Source: Pseudo-nitzschia pungens
Lineage: Eukaryota; Bacillariophyta; Bacillariophyceae; Bacillariales; Bacillariaceae
Reading direction: 5' to 3'
Assembly (NCBI GenBank): GCA_037355855.1
Contig: CM074761.1
Location: 2,561,346-2,625,345 of the forward strand
DNA length: 64,000 nt
Both the position numbers and the translations under genes were made by a program. The notes below the pieces were generated by a model that worked only from the letters and a program-made list of their open reading frames with translations, was not told where the DNA came from and ran no database searches. Of the stretch, positions 23,821 through 35,700 are shown piece after piece. Each line of letters starts with the position of its first letter. Position 1 is the first letter of the stretch.

Positions 23821-24424
23821 ATGTTTTCCGCTTCCCGCAACATTGTCCGCCGAACCGCTGCCGCATCCGTCCGCAGACAGCAGCAACAGGTCCGCAAGAT
23901 GGGATCCGACATGCCGGTTCCGCAATCCCAGAACGCTCCCCTGTGGCACGGCCACACCGTCAAGCACGAGGGATGGGAGGAGTACATCTATTTTTACTAC
24001 GCCGTCGGTCTCGCCCTGCAGGCCGCCGTCCTGATGGGAGCGCCGGAAACCTCCATCGAATCCTGGGCCCGACCGGAAGCCAAGGCCCGTTTGTACCTGG
24101 CCAGCGAGGAGGGTGGTGGCGTCACCGAGTTTGCCTTTGGTACGCACTACCAGGACACGGTCAAGCAGCAACAAGAAGACCTCTGGACCAAGTTCAACGA
24201 CAAGTCGATCAATCCCGGAGAAGACGATGACGACGATGAAGACGAGGATGACGATGAAGATGACGAGGACGAGGTAGGTTGTCGGTAGCGGTGTGCGGAG
24301 GGGTTCGAAGCGAGTACGGTTTGGAGGGCCAATCGGTGTTCCGTGTTTGTGTGTCGACGCTAACATGCCACTCTGCCCGTTTGTTTCTTGTGTTATCCAT
24401 CAGGATGAGGACGAAGAAGAGTAA
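23821..24424 (+). CDS. Mitochondrial complex I subunit ESSS / NDUFB11-like
   Basis: Exons 23821-24273 and 24404-24424, intron 24274-24403 (GTAGGT...ATCAG, phase 0); 157 aa. The first 27 residues are arginine- and alanine-rich without acids (MFSASRNIVRRTAAASVRR...), a mitochondrial presequence. A single membrane segment (YIYFYYAVGLALQAAVLMG) is followed by ESWARPEAKARLYL, which matches the W-(A/S)-R-x-EA pattern after the membrane span in NDUFB11/ESSS, an accessory subunit of the proton-pumping arm of NADH dehydrogenase. The C-terminus is a run of about 25 D/E residues, interrupted by the intron; exon 2 encodes only DEDEEE and the stop. The acidic tail is not a known family feature. Confidence 0.72.
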
Positions 24425-27012
24425 ACGAAAGAACCTGCATGCACAATTATTGAAATCACAATTATTGCAAGCAAGGAAGGGTTTGTATTGTGGCATGGTG
24501 TGGTGTGGTGTGGTGTGGTGTGATGCCATGTTGTATTGTGTTATTGTGTTATGCCGTGTTACGCCATGTCGCGCTTCACAACGTGATGCTATGTGATGTG
24601 ATGTGATGTGGCGTTGCATTCATCGATTGGACCCGGTCCTATTTGCATGGACAAAGCATTGCTCTTCATGGCACCAACTAGAATAAATAATAGTAACATC
24701 GATCCTACCATAACGAACGATACAAATCAAATGAAGAGATCCGTCCCAAAACTACCGTGAGTCTATGTGTCCATACAACCAATGGAAGAAATGACTACCG
24801 CGTCGGTGGGGTCATGTCAACTGATCTCGGTCATCCACGGAGCAACAAAAAGATCCTGGCGATACGTGTGTTGGCCCCATTGCACCGTCTCTCCTCGTCC
24901 GCGGTAGGCGCCCCAAAACAACGTCCCAAAACATCGTTCGCTAGAAATGCAGAGAAACAGTTGGTGCGGAGTTGGTCTCTCGCAAGCGTACATTGCGCAG
25001 ACGACTGCCACCTGCTGTGCAGAACATGGTGCGGCATGGAATCCGTCCGTGCACGCACAACCTTGTTTTGGACGACCGACCATCGTGTTCGTCGACGATG
25101 GCGTGGTTGTGGTTCCTTTAGTCTGGATCTCAGCGCAGTCTCTTGTCGGCCCATCGTTCCTTATTTCAGACACATCAAGCACAAACGATTTCGTTGCACC
25201 AGGAAGTCTGCGCACAAACTACAGCATACTCGTCGTTTTCTTGTCTTGCCATATTTTGTTCAGCGTCCACTCTATCTGGAGAGTCTGTCTCGAGGCTAAT
25301 GGGTTTGCCTTTGTTTACTATTCGAGTGTATCATTGTTATCACCGGTTAAAATTGACGTCCCCACAGGCATTGGCATTCGCACTAATAGAGCCAAATCTC
25401 TTGAACTGTGCAACATTTTGTTGCAATCTTTCGTTCGACAGAAGTCCCAATAAGCGAAAGGCACGGTGGAGATCGGCATTGATCTTATGCCTTCGTTTGA
25501 AGCGAAAGGGCTTCGGGCCAAGACCGAGCAGTCATTCTTTTAATCACGGTGTCGAAATGAACTGCTGCATCATACGTTTGAAAGGGCTCGTTTTCGAAAC
25601 CAAGAGAACGCGATTCCGAAAGAAAGATCGGAATCGCAGCGATTCCAAATCGGGATTGAAGTTTCGTTTTCGGATGCCAGAATGGAAAGAAGGTAAAAAA
25701 GGCCCTTGAGGCTGCAAATGCATCGAAGGGGAAAGTTGCTAGCGCAGAATAAGCACAAGCACAATGCGCCAAGAGCCCCACGGATACGTCGGAGAATCCT
25801 TTTTCACAAGGCAGCACAAGTAGAACGGATTTTAAGTTTAACAAAAGAATACAAGCAACTCTTTGATATTGTCTGCAAACCAGTCGTTTTGTGAGGTTTT
25901 GTTCTATTTTGTAGTGGAGAGCACTTTCGATTTCTATAGTATTCCCCCAATGAACATGTATATATTGAAGTTTCATTATTGTTCATAGGCAATAGAATTG
26001 TGGACTATGCTAGAGGGGTGTGGTGAAATTCAAGCACAGCATTGCATACAGTATTCTTACTTGAACCTTTCAAATTCGATCTTGATTATTGTTAGGTGAG
26101 CTTCGGCGTTTGGAAATATCTATTATTATTCGAGCTGATTGTTCCATACCCGTACAAGTTCGGAAAGCGGAAGAACAAATTGTGAGGCAGAACTAAGGTT
26201 ACTTCAACTGAATTCACTTAAAAAAGTTATGAGTTCAATTGCTATGAATACAAATGAACAAATGAACAATGACTCGAGGTAGGTTATTTATCAGGCACAG
26301 GGCATATAGAAAGAAACTCTGTGTGATTACTTATAAAGGAAGTTCAGTTTCGGCTGCTTTGGAATACGAATGAACAAAACAAAGTAAAATGCTTTTGAGT
26401 TGTACGTGGAAGGAATGAACAATGACGACACGGATTATCTTCTTTTTCATTACTCGTACGTGTAATACTTACTCTGTTCGATTCGTTGTTGTTTTCGAAA
26501 TCCTGTACATTTATATTATATCCCAAGTAATAGATGAAAATGCAATGCTAAGAAGAATGATGAAAATGTTTGAGACCCGACCTGGTACGGAAAAATTGAG
26601 TTTATGATTCCTCTAGGAATGAATTAGAACTTCGATTGACAGTATAGCTAGATAAAAAGTATGTTGCAAGTTGTTTTCTGACGACAAAATGTGTTTTTAA
26701 AACTTAGGTTCGACGTCCTGGAACTCTCTCGAAGCTCCTCAGTACGGATTAGTCGTAAAACTGCGACTCACTTTTTGCCAACTTCTAACGAACATATCAT
26801 TTTTTTGGATGTGTTTTCGTATCTGATCGTAAATTATGATGATCGTAAACAGTGCCTCTTGCAGAATACGAAGTAATTCTCTGCTGTCTCACAATTCATC
26901 TAGCTGGAAATGAGAAAGAGAAGACAAAATCTCTGTTGATCAGAAATACAGTAAATGATACCATATTGTCGTAAAGTTGCCAACAGGCCGAGTCACAGAT
27001 AAATTCTTGAAA
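24425..27012. other. Long spacer, no gene recognised
   Basis: A GTGTG/GATGT tandem stretch at 24497-24610. Between 24780 and 25300 base composition is more GC-rich and three frames (24757-25299 +, 24947-25453 +, 24817-25215 -) are open together; none shows a recognisable domain, so I leave them uncalled. The rest to 27012 is AT-rich with short frames. Confidence 0.5.
24497..24522. repeat. GTGTG short tandem repeat
   Basis: Five-base unit GTGTG/GGTGT repeated about five times, followed by irregular GTGAT units to about 24610. Confidence 0.8.
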
Positions 27013-27874
27013 ATGATTATGATTGATGCGATAAGGACACCCATTCAGCAGTTGTCTTTACTATCAGAAGGATTGCCAACCAACGAAGGCCGAATTCTTC
27101 CCGGACGTTTCGACGTTATTTGCGCCCGAGGGAAGCAAGCGTACAATCACGAAGGTGTAAGTCATATTAAATCGAATGGTGACTCGTTATTCCATCGCAG
27201 CCATGGTGCAGGCTACGATCGCGTGTTTTGTATGGATGATGGCACAACTGTTTTCCCTAAAACATGCACTAATATGTTGATCCGTCTTCCATATTTTTCT
27301 TTCTCACAAATTGCAGAATCGATTTTTTCGACAATTGATTAGTCTAGCCACCGAGAAATACTCCAAAGTAGAGAGCAAATTGCAACGATCGATGATTGTT
27401 ACGGATATTGTCGATGCCATTCGAGGCAGGGGCAACGGTTTTATTCGGAAAAACAATAAGGGGGAATGGGTCGCATGCTCAGATGTTATGTGTAGAGAAA
27501 AGGTCGGTCAGCACTTTCGCAACGCATTGGGGTGCCGTTACAAGTCGAGCACAAAATCGAAACAACGCACGACAGAAGAATCGGTTTCTAGGTTGAGTCA
27601 AAATCTCGTGAAAATTGTTTTTTCGAGCAAGGCGGTTACAGAAATCACGGAACGATTGGCGTTGGACTTGATATTCATCGACGAGTCTTCTGAGGATGAG
27701 TTTTATGAGAAAGCGTTTGCCGCCAACATCGACCTACTGCAAACCTTCAAAGAGGATACTTCTTTGGTGCAGCAATTTCAGCATAACTATTCTCTAGGAC
27801 AACAGCAACAGCAAGACTTATCAATGACCAACCCGAGGAAGCGAAATGATTGCGGGCATGCGCTCGCAGCATAA
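27013..27874 (+). CDS. DUF6824-domain protein
   Basis: Exons 27013-27156 and 27317-27874, intron 27157-27316 (GTAAGT...TTGCAG, phase 0); 233 aa. The start is the first in-frame ATG. The domain spans about residues 29-120: DVICARGKQAYNHEG joined by the splice to NRFFRQLISLATEKY, then IVTDIVDAIRGRGNGFIRKN, GEWVACSDVMCREKVGQHFRNAL. This is the layout of the stramenopile DUF6824 module (cysteine/glycine 'x-GRG' entry, 'HxGN..F' helix, 'I..DIVD.IR..GG.F', W, then 'REKV...LR'). It is abundant in diatoms and of unknown function, often guessed to bind nucleic acid. The tail holds a short Q run. A second, divergent copy lies in the gene at 51026-52663. Confidence 0.75.
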
Positions 27875-28122
27875 GGGTATCGTGCGTTCTCCGTATCTTA
27901 ATTTCCTCCCTTGTAACAACCAGAGCACCGACAATAATAAAGCAACTCACAAATAGAATACAGCTGCACAGACTGCTACGTGCAGAGCACTTGCGTTTAA
28001 CAAATACTCCGTAGCATATCCAACGAAATTACTTCCTCTTTCTTGATTTTCTTCATAATAACATTACAAAAGTATGCTACTTCATAAATCTATACATGTA
28101 GGGGTTACAGCAATGGTTTGCT

Positions 28123-29328
28123 CTAGTTGTTCGATGATGGATCTGTACCAACCCTTCCGATCCCCACTACGAGCAAACAGACACCAACCCACCCTCGCTG
28201 ATCGAGAACCTCCCCCAGCAGCAGTATCCCAATTATCGCACCCAAGGCGACCGATCCACCAATCACGATAGGTATCGATCGAGTAGCAGGGACTCCCATG
28301 CCCGAAACCGCGAACGAAAGCAGCTCGGCCATACCGACAGCCAACCCAGCGATGCCCGACCACATTAAACCGGAGCCATCATAGTACAAAATACGGTTAG
28401 TGCTGCAGTCTATGTTTTCCGTTTCACAATTTTCGTCGTTGCCGTCGTCGTTCATTTTCCAAATCGCAACGCCTCCAAGAATTACAAGTCCAAACAATGC
28501 TGAAACCAGCTGCAGCACTACCCCACCAACAATGGGATGGATGGTATTCGACGCTTGCTTAATACTGATGTTGTAAAGTGCATATGCTATAGCGCAACAC
28601 AGGGCCAACCCCACCCAGACAACAAGAGGTACGGTTGCAACATTGTCATCGCCACTGGGGGCAGCGACGATACAAATGCCTAAAAAAACCAACCCTACAC
28701 CGAGCCATCCATGATTCCATTCCAAAGTTTCGTTCCAAAACACCGAGCTCAGCACGGCTCCGAACAAGACAGAACCCCCGACGATAATCGGAATGGACTG
28801 CGTCACGGGAACTCCCATGGGTCCCGATACCACGAAGGAAAGGAATTCTCCAATGCCCACAAACAAACCGGCACCAATTGACCACCATAGACCGGTCTTG
28901 TCCAAATGGAAGAAGCCGCGACTCCAAAAGCCATTGACATCATCATTGATGGTTTTGTGGTTGCTCCCTGCTGCTAAAGGTTGTGGTCTCCGGTAAACCA
29001 TGAGCACTACCAAAACGAGACTACCAAACAACGCCGCCACAATTTCCAATACTACGCCCCCTAGGATCGGATGAACTGACGCCGATCCCTTTTTGATAAA
29101 TACGTTGTACAGAGCGTACGCAAGAGCGCAAAGCAAAGCAGGGAAAATCCATCTCGATAGAGGCGGGGGAGGAGTAGTGGTGTAGACGGAAGTTCCTTCT
29201 TCGTGTGCTACTTGTTGTGTTTCCCACGCAACCAATCTAGTTGCTTCCGTTACTGTTTTGTTTATTAGATTCTTGCTCTGTGGAATTCCTACTTTCCTAT
29301 TTGGTTTCGGGCTCCTTGGAATTCTCAT
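28123..29328 (-). CDS. EamA/DMT-family membrane transporter
   Basis: 401 aa from the first in-frame ATG at 29328. The protein is two homologous halves of four to five helices each. The halves start WIFPALLCALAYALYNVFIKKGS and VVWVGLALCCAIAYALYNISIKQAS, both followed by HPI(L/V)GGVVL, and both end with SFAVSG-MGVPxTxSIPI-like helices plus GGSV-x-GA. This is the internal-duplication layout of the drug/metabolite transporter (EamA) superfamily. Substrate is unknown. The frame stays open for about 240 bases upstream of this ATG without another ATG (to about 29600), so an upstream exon spliced into that region is possible and the N-terminus is uncertain. Confidence 0.8.
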   Translation of the reverse strand: MRIPRSPKPNRKVGIPQSKNLINKTVTEATRLVAWETQQVAHEEGTSVYTTTPPPPLSRWIFPALLCALAYALYNVFIKKGSASVHPILGGVVLEIVAALFGSLVLVVLMVYRRPQPLAAGSNHKTINDDVNGFWSRGFFHLDKTGLWWSIGAGLFVGIGEFLSFVVSGPMGVPVTQSIPIIVGGSVLFGAVLSSVFWNETLEWNHGWLGVGLVFLGICIVAAPSGDDNVATVPLVVWVGLALCCAIAYALYNISIKQASNTIHPIVGGVVLQLVSALFGLVILGGVAIWKMNDDGNDENCETENIDCSTNRILYYDGSGLMWSGIAGLAVGMAELLSFAVSGMGVPATRSIPIVIGGSVALGAIIGILLLGEVLDQRGWVGVCLLVVGIGRVGTDPSSNN

Positions 29329-30451
29329 CCTAATGCCGACCGACGAAAAACTCTTCTTCTGTTTGTATTTTGTTTTCAACCTTTCCGGGATCGGGTGTTC
29401 GATGAATCTTTCTGTGTTTGAGCTAGCAGTGGGGCAAAGGATCTCGATTGTAGCTTTCGTTACCGACTGCTCGTTATCGTTTGCTCCCTTTCTATCCGTC
29501 GCATAGCAGCTCTCGGCTCCCTTGTTGACAGGAGTAGAGTTCCTGTGGTGCTCATAACCCGTGAAGACTCTTCTTGTTACCCACGAAAGACTTGCGCATT
29601 GCCACGCTTATCTTACTTAATATCCCTTCATCCATAGCTTTCGGAGATATTTCGTATTGTTATGAAAAGGATGGTGTCGGGATTGTTCCCAGGGAACAAT
29701 CGTGTCGGTCGCGTTGATCGAAATGCATCAATCACTGCAGTTCATTGGCTCATTCTGTTTTGACACGTTTTTGTCTGTTCCGGTATGAATGCATTAGCGT
29801 TGATGAACGAATTGCAAATGCAGTGAATCTATGTGCATTCTATGATTGAGCGATGGAACGCAAAAGATATTTTCAATCTTAGGTTAAGTTCTCTTTTTTG
29901 CTCGGCAGTGGACTTCACAAAATTGAAAATACAATTTCATCTGTCATTTCTCAATGATCTTCAATCTGGATTGAAAATTCAGGATTGATCAAACCCTTAC
30001 TGTACCGGTACTACGAAGTATTTTTTTTAAAAAAGGAGTTTAGTGAGCAGGATTACCATTATTTTTTTGTACACATTCAACATACCGGTAGTGATTCGTG
30101 TCATCATTGACATTTTAAAGATTTTACAGAGAACGAAGCGATAGCTTGTACTGGTTCTGAATACTAGAGGTACAATACATCATTCATTTCAAAAAAGTAA
30201 GCTTACTCGTAGGATCAACTGCCCCCATTCTCAAATCGAACCCCGTCACTGTAAAAATAAGAAAAAATAATACTTGTACTTTTTCATGTTCATTACACAT
30301 TCTGCTGCGCAAAAATCCCAACAAAGGGTGTTGTTCCCGGCATCAACAATAATAATAAGACTGAGTAGCTCTACTTACAAAGTATCAAACAAAAATTTGT
30401 GATTCCACTTTCTTCGTAGAATTCCCTGTCCAATTAGGAGTATTGAATAGT
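29329..30451. other. Spacer upstream of the retrotransposon
   Basis: 5' flank of the DMT gene and AT-rich sequence with no gene seen. It ends with ATAGT (30447-30451), the left copy of the target-site duplication. Confidence 0.6.
30447..30451. repeat. Target-site duplication, left copy (ATAGT)
   Basis: The five bases immediately before the 5' LTR equal the five bases immediately after the 3' LTR (36283-36287). Confidence 0.9.
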
Positions 30452-30637
30452 TGCCGTGCACCGGAATACAGTCACGAGTCTACTCGGGACTGGATTAAGG
30501 ATAAGGATAAGAACAATCGGCGAGTCGACAGAATCGCTGATTCGGGAGACTCTGAGAACTGTAGCAAATAGACTAACCAGTAGAGCTCACAATTTGCATA
30601 TCACTACTTTATTCATTAGTAGACCCGGGGTATGGCA
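30452..30637 (+). repeat. 5' long terminal repeat
   Basis: 186 bp, TGCC...GGCA, same length and sequence as 36097-36282 by direct reading. Contains a GGATAAGGATAAG direct repeat. It must carry the element's promoter; no clear TATA box is seen. Confidence 0.95.
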
Positions 30638-31389
30638 TGATTTTAAAATCAAGCTGAGCGCTGATGACCAGGAGCAAGAGAAGGGACCGATCGGTCGGCG
30701 AATCGACGGGACCGAAGAAACTGCCGAAAAATGGAGGCGCATAGAAGCAAACAGGGAAAAGGACATCCGGTGTCTGCAGCACTAAGGAATACCAATCCCA
30801 GCAACAGTTGGCTCCATTACAGGGAGCAACTGCAGCAACAGAGACACCTAAGGACCTAAACAGGACCATGGTCGACAACAAAGAAGAAATAATCGAAAAT
30901 AATGAGTGTCGAAAAAGTGACACATAATCCAGTGAGTGGACTAATTGGACCAACATTGAGTGGATGGACAGACCGAACAGGGGATGCCAATCACAACCGA
31001 AATATACGGATATCCGGAAAGGTATATAATGAATACCCAAACACCACCAATCCCACGGGAAACGGGAAGTGGGACCGGCCCGGTGATTGCTTAATAGGGA
31101 AGCAACGCCGGAGAACCACGGGAATCGAATCCCACGAAATAAAAACAGAAACAACTCCGGAGAACCACAGGATTCCCGGGAGCTAAAGAGAGAAACAACT
31201 CCTACCACTGGACAAGCCAGGGGAAAATTCAGTTACAACACGAGTTATCACGAGAACAGTGTAAAAATCCAGCAAAAGAACTGGAGGAACTGAGCAATCA
31301 CTTTTTGCTCAGTTTCAACACAAGCAGCAAAGATAACAGAAATAGTGTAACTAAATTAAATAAAATTAACTAAATAAAACTGATTAACC
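30638..31389 (+). other. Retrotransposon leader (untranslated, primer-binding region)
   Basis: The 752 bases between the 5' LTR and gag. No TGG-starting tRNA primer-binding site follows the LTR; instead there is a perfect 12-base palindrome GATTTTAAAATC at 30639-30650. Two imperfect copies of CCGGAGAACCAC-GG (about 31108 and 31157) could belong to an RNA packaging structure. Confidence 0.6.
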
Positions 31390-32799
31390 ATGGCGTCCAA
31401 AGGAACCAAACAGAAACCCTTTACCTTCACTCGCGAGAACTGGCCGGAAGACGCCGATGCTGTGAAGATGAGCATAGACTCCGAGAAAGGGGGAGTGGCC
31501 TTCAGTGACTATCTAAAGGTACTCACCGGCACTGAAAGACCGGAACTCTTCATCATCTGGAAGCGAGACTTTGACCAGAAAATTGTCAACAACGAGAAAC
31601 TCCAAGGAGACCAGAAACTGGATGTCCTACAGAGAATCCTCTCCCTCGAGGCACTCTCTATTGTCCAGATGGTTTTGGGCCGGACGTATTATGCCGAACC
31701 AGGACACAAGGTACACAACAACCAACTGATCCAACAAAAACTCGAGAGGATTGCCAGGCGGGAACCTAAGGAACCCCCCGCTGACAAACCCAAAGAGGCG
31801 GTGGAGGGCGCCAACGCCCCAACCGAGAAGGACAACACGACTGCTACGGCGGTGTCCGAACAAGAACCGGAACCAACCGCACTTGACGGTCCGGTCCCAA
31901 AGAAAAGGGTCTCAAGTACCCTCATCCAGTACTACCAAACCCAGGAGTACAGAAAGGATATCATTGAGGAGTGTATGCACGCCCTCAAGCTCAAAGTCTT
32001 TGGCAATGACATGAATGGGAAACGATCCTACATTCTGCTCCGGAGATTCATCCGGAACACGAAAATCGACATGAAACACGGTATTCGCTCATGGGCAAAC
32101 CGTATGGCCGAGCTACAGAGCTATCTACCAGATTGCCTCTGGGAGAGTGGCGCCGCAAACGGCACTGCCCCATCCAGTTACTCCGAGGAGGACATGAAGG
32201 AAATCCTAGATGCCAACATGACCCACTCCCAACGCGAGAAGCTGGAACACATTAGTTGGGACGTCTACAAACACCCCTTTAACACCACCATCGACAAGCT
32301 CGAAAACTTGGAAATCACCATCCGGAACGAGGATGAACTCCGCAAACGAATCTCTGACCTCGAAAAACAAAACGGTGGTCCCAAGAAGAATCCCAAGGCC
32401 GCATCTGGGGGAGGAACCCACCACGGGAAATCCCCTGGCAAAAAGAAGCGCCCTGCGGACAACAGCAACAAACAGCTATGCAAGACCTGTGGCAAGGTCC
32501 ATGCCGGCAAATGCTGGAAACTAACCGGTGGTCCCCACAAGAAGGGGAAGTTCGACCGGGAAACCATCAACCTGCTCAAGGAGCACTTTGTGGCAAAAGA
32601 ACAAGACTCGGACAACGAGCAACACTCCAAACCCCACTGGGGAAGGAATCTATCAAACCACGAGTACTCTTACGTACTGGCCACGGCCCAAGCTGACCAT
32701 GAAGTCTCCGATGACGAGATCGACATCTCCGAACGGGAACTCAAAGAGTACAGAAGAAAGTACCGGAAAACCTTCAAAAAGAAAGGTTCCCACAACTGA
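31390..32799 (+). CDS. gag: Retrotransposon Gag
   Basis: 469 aa. Helical capsid-like region in the first 330 residues (FIIWKRDFDQKI, ...LQRILSLEALSIVQMVLGRT..., IRRFIRNTKIDMKH...), interrupted by a proline/threonine-rich linker. A basic region leads to a zinc knuckle C364-x2-C367-x3-H371-x3-C375, one residue shorter in both later spacings than the retroviral CX2CX4HX4C. The C-terminus is acidic then basic (EYRRKYRKTFKKKG). The ORF ends in TGA at 32797-32799, with pol starting at the next base in the same frame. Role: structural particle protein that binds element RNA. Confidence 0.9.
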   Translation: MASKGTKQKPFTFTRENWPEDADAVKMSIDSEKGGVAFSDYLKVLTGTERPELFIIWKRDFDQKIVNNEKLQGDQKLDVLQRILSLEALSIVQMVLGRTYYAEPGHKVHNNQLIQQKLERIARREPKEPPADKPKEAVEGANAPTEKDNTTATAVSEQEPEPTALDGPVPKKRVSSTLIQYYQTQEYRKDIIEECMHALKLKVFGNDMNGKRSYILLRRFIRNTKIDMKHGIRSWANRMAELQSYLPDCLWESGAANGTAPSSYSEEDMKEILDANMTHSQREKLEHISWDVYKHPFNTTIDKLENLEITIRNEDELRKRISDLEKQNGGPKKNPKAASGGGTHHGKSPGKKKRPADNSNKQLCKTCGKVHAGKCWKLTGGPHKKGKFDRETINLLKEHFVAKEQDSDNEQHSKPHWGRNLSNHEYSYVLATAQADHEVSDDEIDISERELKEYRRKYRKTFKKKGSHN

Positions 32800-35700
32800 A
32801 TGGCCGATACCATCCACTCGGGACCCCGCATCATCAACAGGTTTGCGGACGTCTGTGTGGAGGTATTGGACCACAAGGGAAGGGGGAGGATGCTCCGGGG
32901 CCTACTAGACTCTGGCTGCTCCAAATCCATCATACTAAGGCAATTTGTCGACCGAAGTCAACTAACGAACCGAGACCAAAGATCTGTCACCTACAACACG
33001 TACGGAGGCAAGTTCAGAACCAAGTCTGCGGCTTCAGTGGGACTAAGGCTGATAGAATTTTCAAACTCTAAGACCATCAAATGGACCTTCCAAGTGGATG
33101 AGTATCATCACCATGAGGAAGTACCCTATGACATGATTATAGGATCCGATCTAATGGCACAACTGGGACTGGACATAAAATACAGCTCCCGAACAATAGA
33201 ATGGCAGGGTGACTCCATCCCCATGAAGGGAATGGGGGAGCTCTCGAACCCGGACAAATGTGAGGCAGTATTCTTTGCCAACACACAGAGTCCAATCCTC
33301 CAACAAGAGGAAGAAAGGCAAGCCAAAATCTTGGACGCAGACTACTCCAAAGTCGATATAGACGCTATGGTCAACGACCTGGAGATTACTGCGGAATCCA
33401 AGGAAGCCTTGAAGAAAACACTGAAGAAGTTTCCGACACTCTTTGGAGGAGGTCTGGGACTACTGAAGAATATAGAACCGGTGTCCATTGAACTCCAACC
33501 AGGGGTCAAACCGGTCCGACAGAGGTACTACTCCGTACCCCATGCCTTTGAACAGGCACTACGAAAGGAGATCACCAGGCTCTGTGACATCGGGGTATTG
33601 GAAAAACTCCCCCACGATGATGACTCACCATGGGCGTCCCCGACCTTCTGTCAACCAAAGAAAACAGGCGATATCCGAGTTCTCACCGACTTCCGGAAAA
33701 TGAACGCCGCCATCCAACGAAAACCATTCCCACTACCACGAATAGGGGAAACAATCCAAAGGCTCCAAAAGTTCAAATCAGCTACGGCGCTGGACTTGTC
33801 CCAAGGTTACTACACCATCCCCATCTGCAAAGAGAGCCAGAAAATTTGCTCCACCATTCTGCCGTGGGGAAAGTATGCCTACAAGAGACTAGCAATGGGG
33901 ATTGCTTGTGCGCCGGATATCTTCCAATCGGTAATGATGAACCTACTAGGGGATCTGGACTACGTTCTTGTCTATATTGATGATATCCTGATCATTCAGC
34001 GGGAGGGAGAATCTGAACAGGATCACCTCAACAAAATCGATACAGTCCTACAGAGACTAGATGATGCTGGCTTCAGAGCCAACCTACGAAAATCCTTTTT
34101 CATGCAAAAAGAAGTGGAATACCTGGGATTTCTGTTAACAACAGAGGGCATTCAGCCCCAGCCAAAGAAACTGGAGGCGATGAAGCGCCTGGAAGCCCCC
34201 AAGAACACCAAGCAACTCAAGATGTTCCTTGGAATGGTAAATTTCTACCGGGACATGTGGAAGCGCCGCTCCCACATCCTAGCCCCTCTGAACAAACTAG
34301 CAGGGAAAAAGGGCAAAATGAATTGGTACTGGGGTCCAGCAGAGCAGAAAGCTTTCATGGAGGCGAAAAGGATGCTCGCAGATGAAGCAAAGCTTGCATT
34401 CCCAGACTTTACGAAACCATTTCATCTCTACTCAGACGCCAGTGACAGGCAACTGGGAGCAACTGTGTGCCAAGATGGCAAGCCCCTTGGTTTCTACACC
34501 CGGAAGCTGAACTCTGCGCAGCTCAACTACACGGTTGGAGAGAAAGAACTCCTGGGCATAGTAGAAGGGCTAAAAGCGTTTGAAGGAATCCTACGAGGAC
34601 AAGATGTGATTATTCACACAGACCACCTTAACCTACTGTATCAGCAGATGCCGACGCAGAGAATGGTCCGGTGGAGACTCCTTATGGAGGAGTTCCATCC
34701 AGTAGTCAAGCATGTTGCGGGCAAAGACAATGATGCAGCAGATGCACTATCCCGACTGGACATTACTGATGATCCAGCGGACACAGTGGAATGGCTACCA
34801 CCGAATAAGCCCCTCACCTACGCGGACGAGGAAGAGCACCTCCGGCAACTCCTATTCCCACTTGGAGAAGAAGCTCCGGAAGAATTCCAGGGCAATAGTG
34901 CATTCCCACTTGCCCCGGACATGATTCAGTTCTACCAGCAAAAGGACACAGGACTCATGAGTGCTCTGGAAAAAGACAGCCGACTGACCACCAAAATGGT
35001 GGAAGGTTACAACCTAATCCATAAAGAAGGAAAGATTCTGATTCCCGACAAACTCAAGGATAGAGTCATGGAATGGTACCACAGCATGTTGGTCCATCCC
35101 GGAGAAAAGAGAATGGAACAGAGCATACGCTCAGTTTTCACCTGGAAAGGCCTACGGAAGGACGTTCAGGACCTCTGCAAACACTGCCACACGTGTCAGA
35201 TGTTTAAGAAGAGTGGCCGGAAGAAGTATGGACTACTACCGGAAAAAGCAGCTGAGGTCACCAAATGGCAGAGGGTCAATGTGGACCTCTGGGGACCTGC
35301 AACTGTCCACAACAAAAACGGTAAAGACTACCAAATCCATGTCCTCACCATGGTGGACCCAGTGACCGGGTGGTTTGAACTGGCTCACCTGAAGGACTCC
35401 CCAAACGCAGCAGAAACTCAACGATTGTTGGACAGCACCTGGCTGGCAAGGTATCCGCGCCCAAAGGAAATTGGCTTTGATGGCGGGAGTGAGTTCAAAG
35501 CGGAGTTCCAAGAGCTCTGCGAGAACATGGGGATGAAAAGAAAGCCCAGTGGGGCTTGGAACCCACAATCCAACTCGGTGTTGGAAAGGATCCATCAGGT
35601 ATTAAAGGACTGTCTGTTGTCCTTCAACCTGGAAAACAGGGACCTCCACGAGAAGGACCCTTTTGAGGAATTCACCACCAAGGCAGCATACGCTATCAGA

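Noticed and set aside
32265..32630. Minus-strand frames inside gag and pol
   Set aside because: Mirror frames of intact retrotransposon ORFs.
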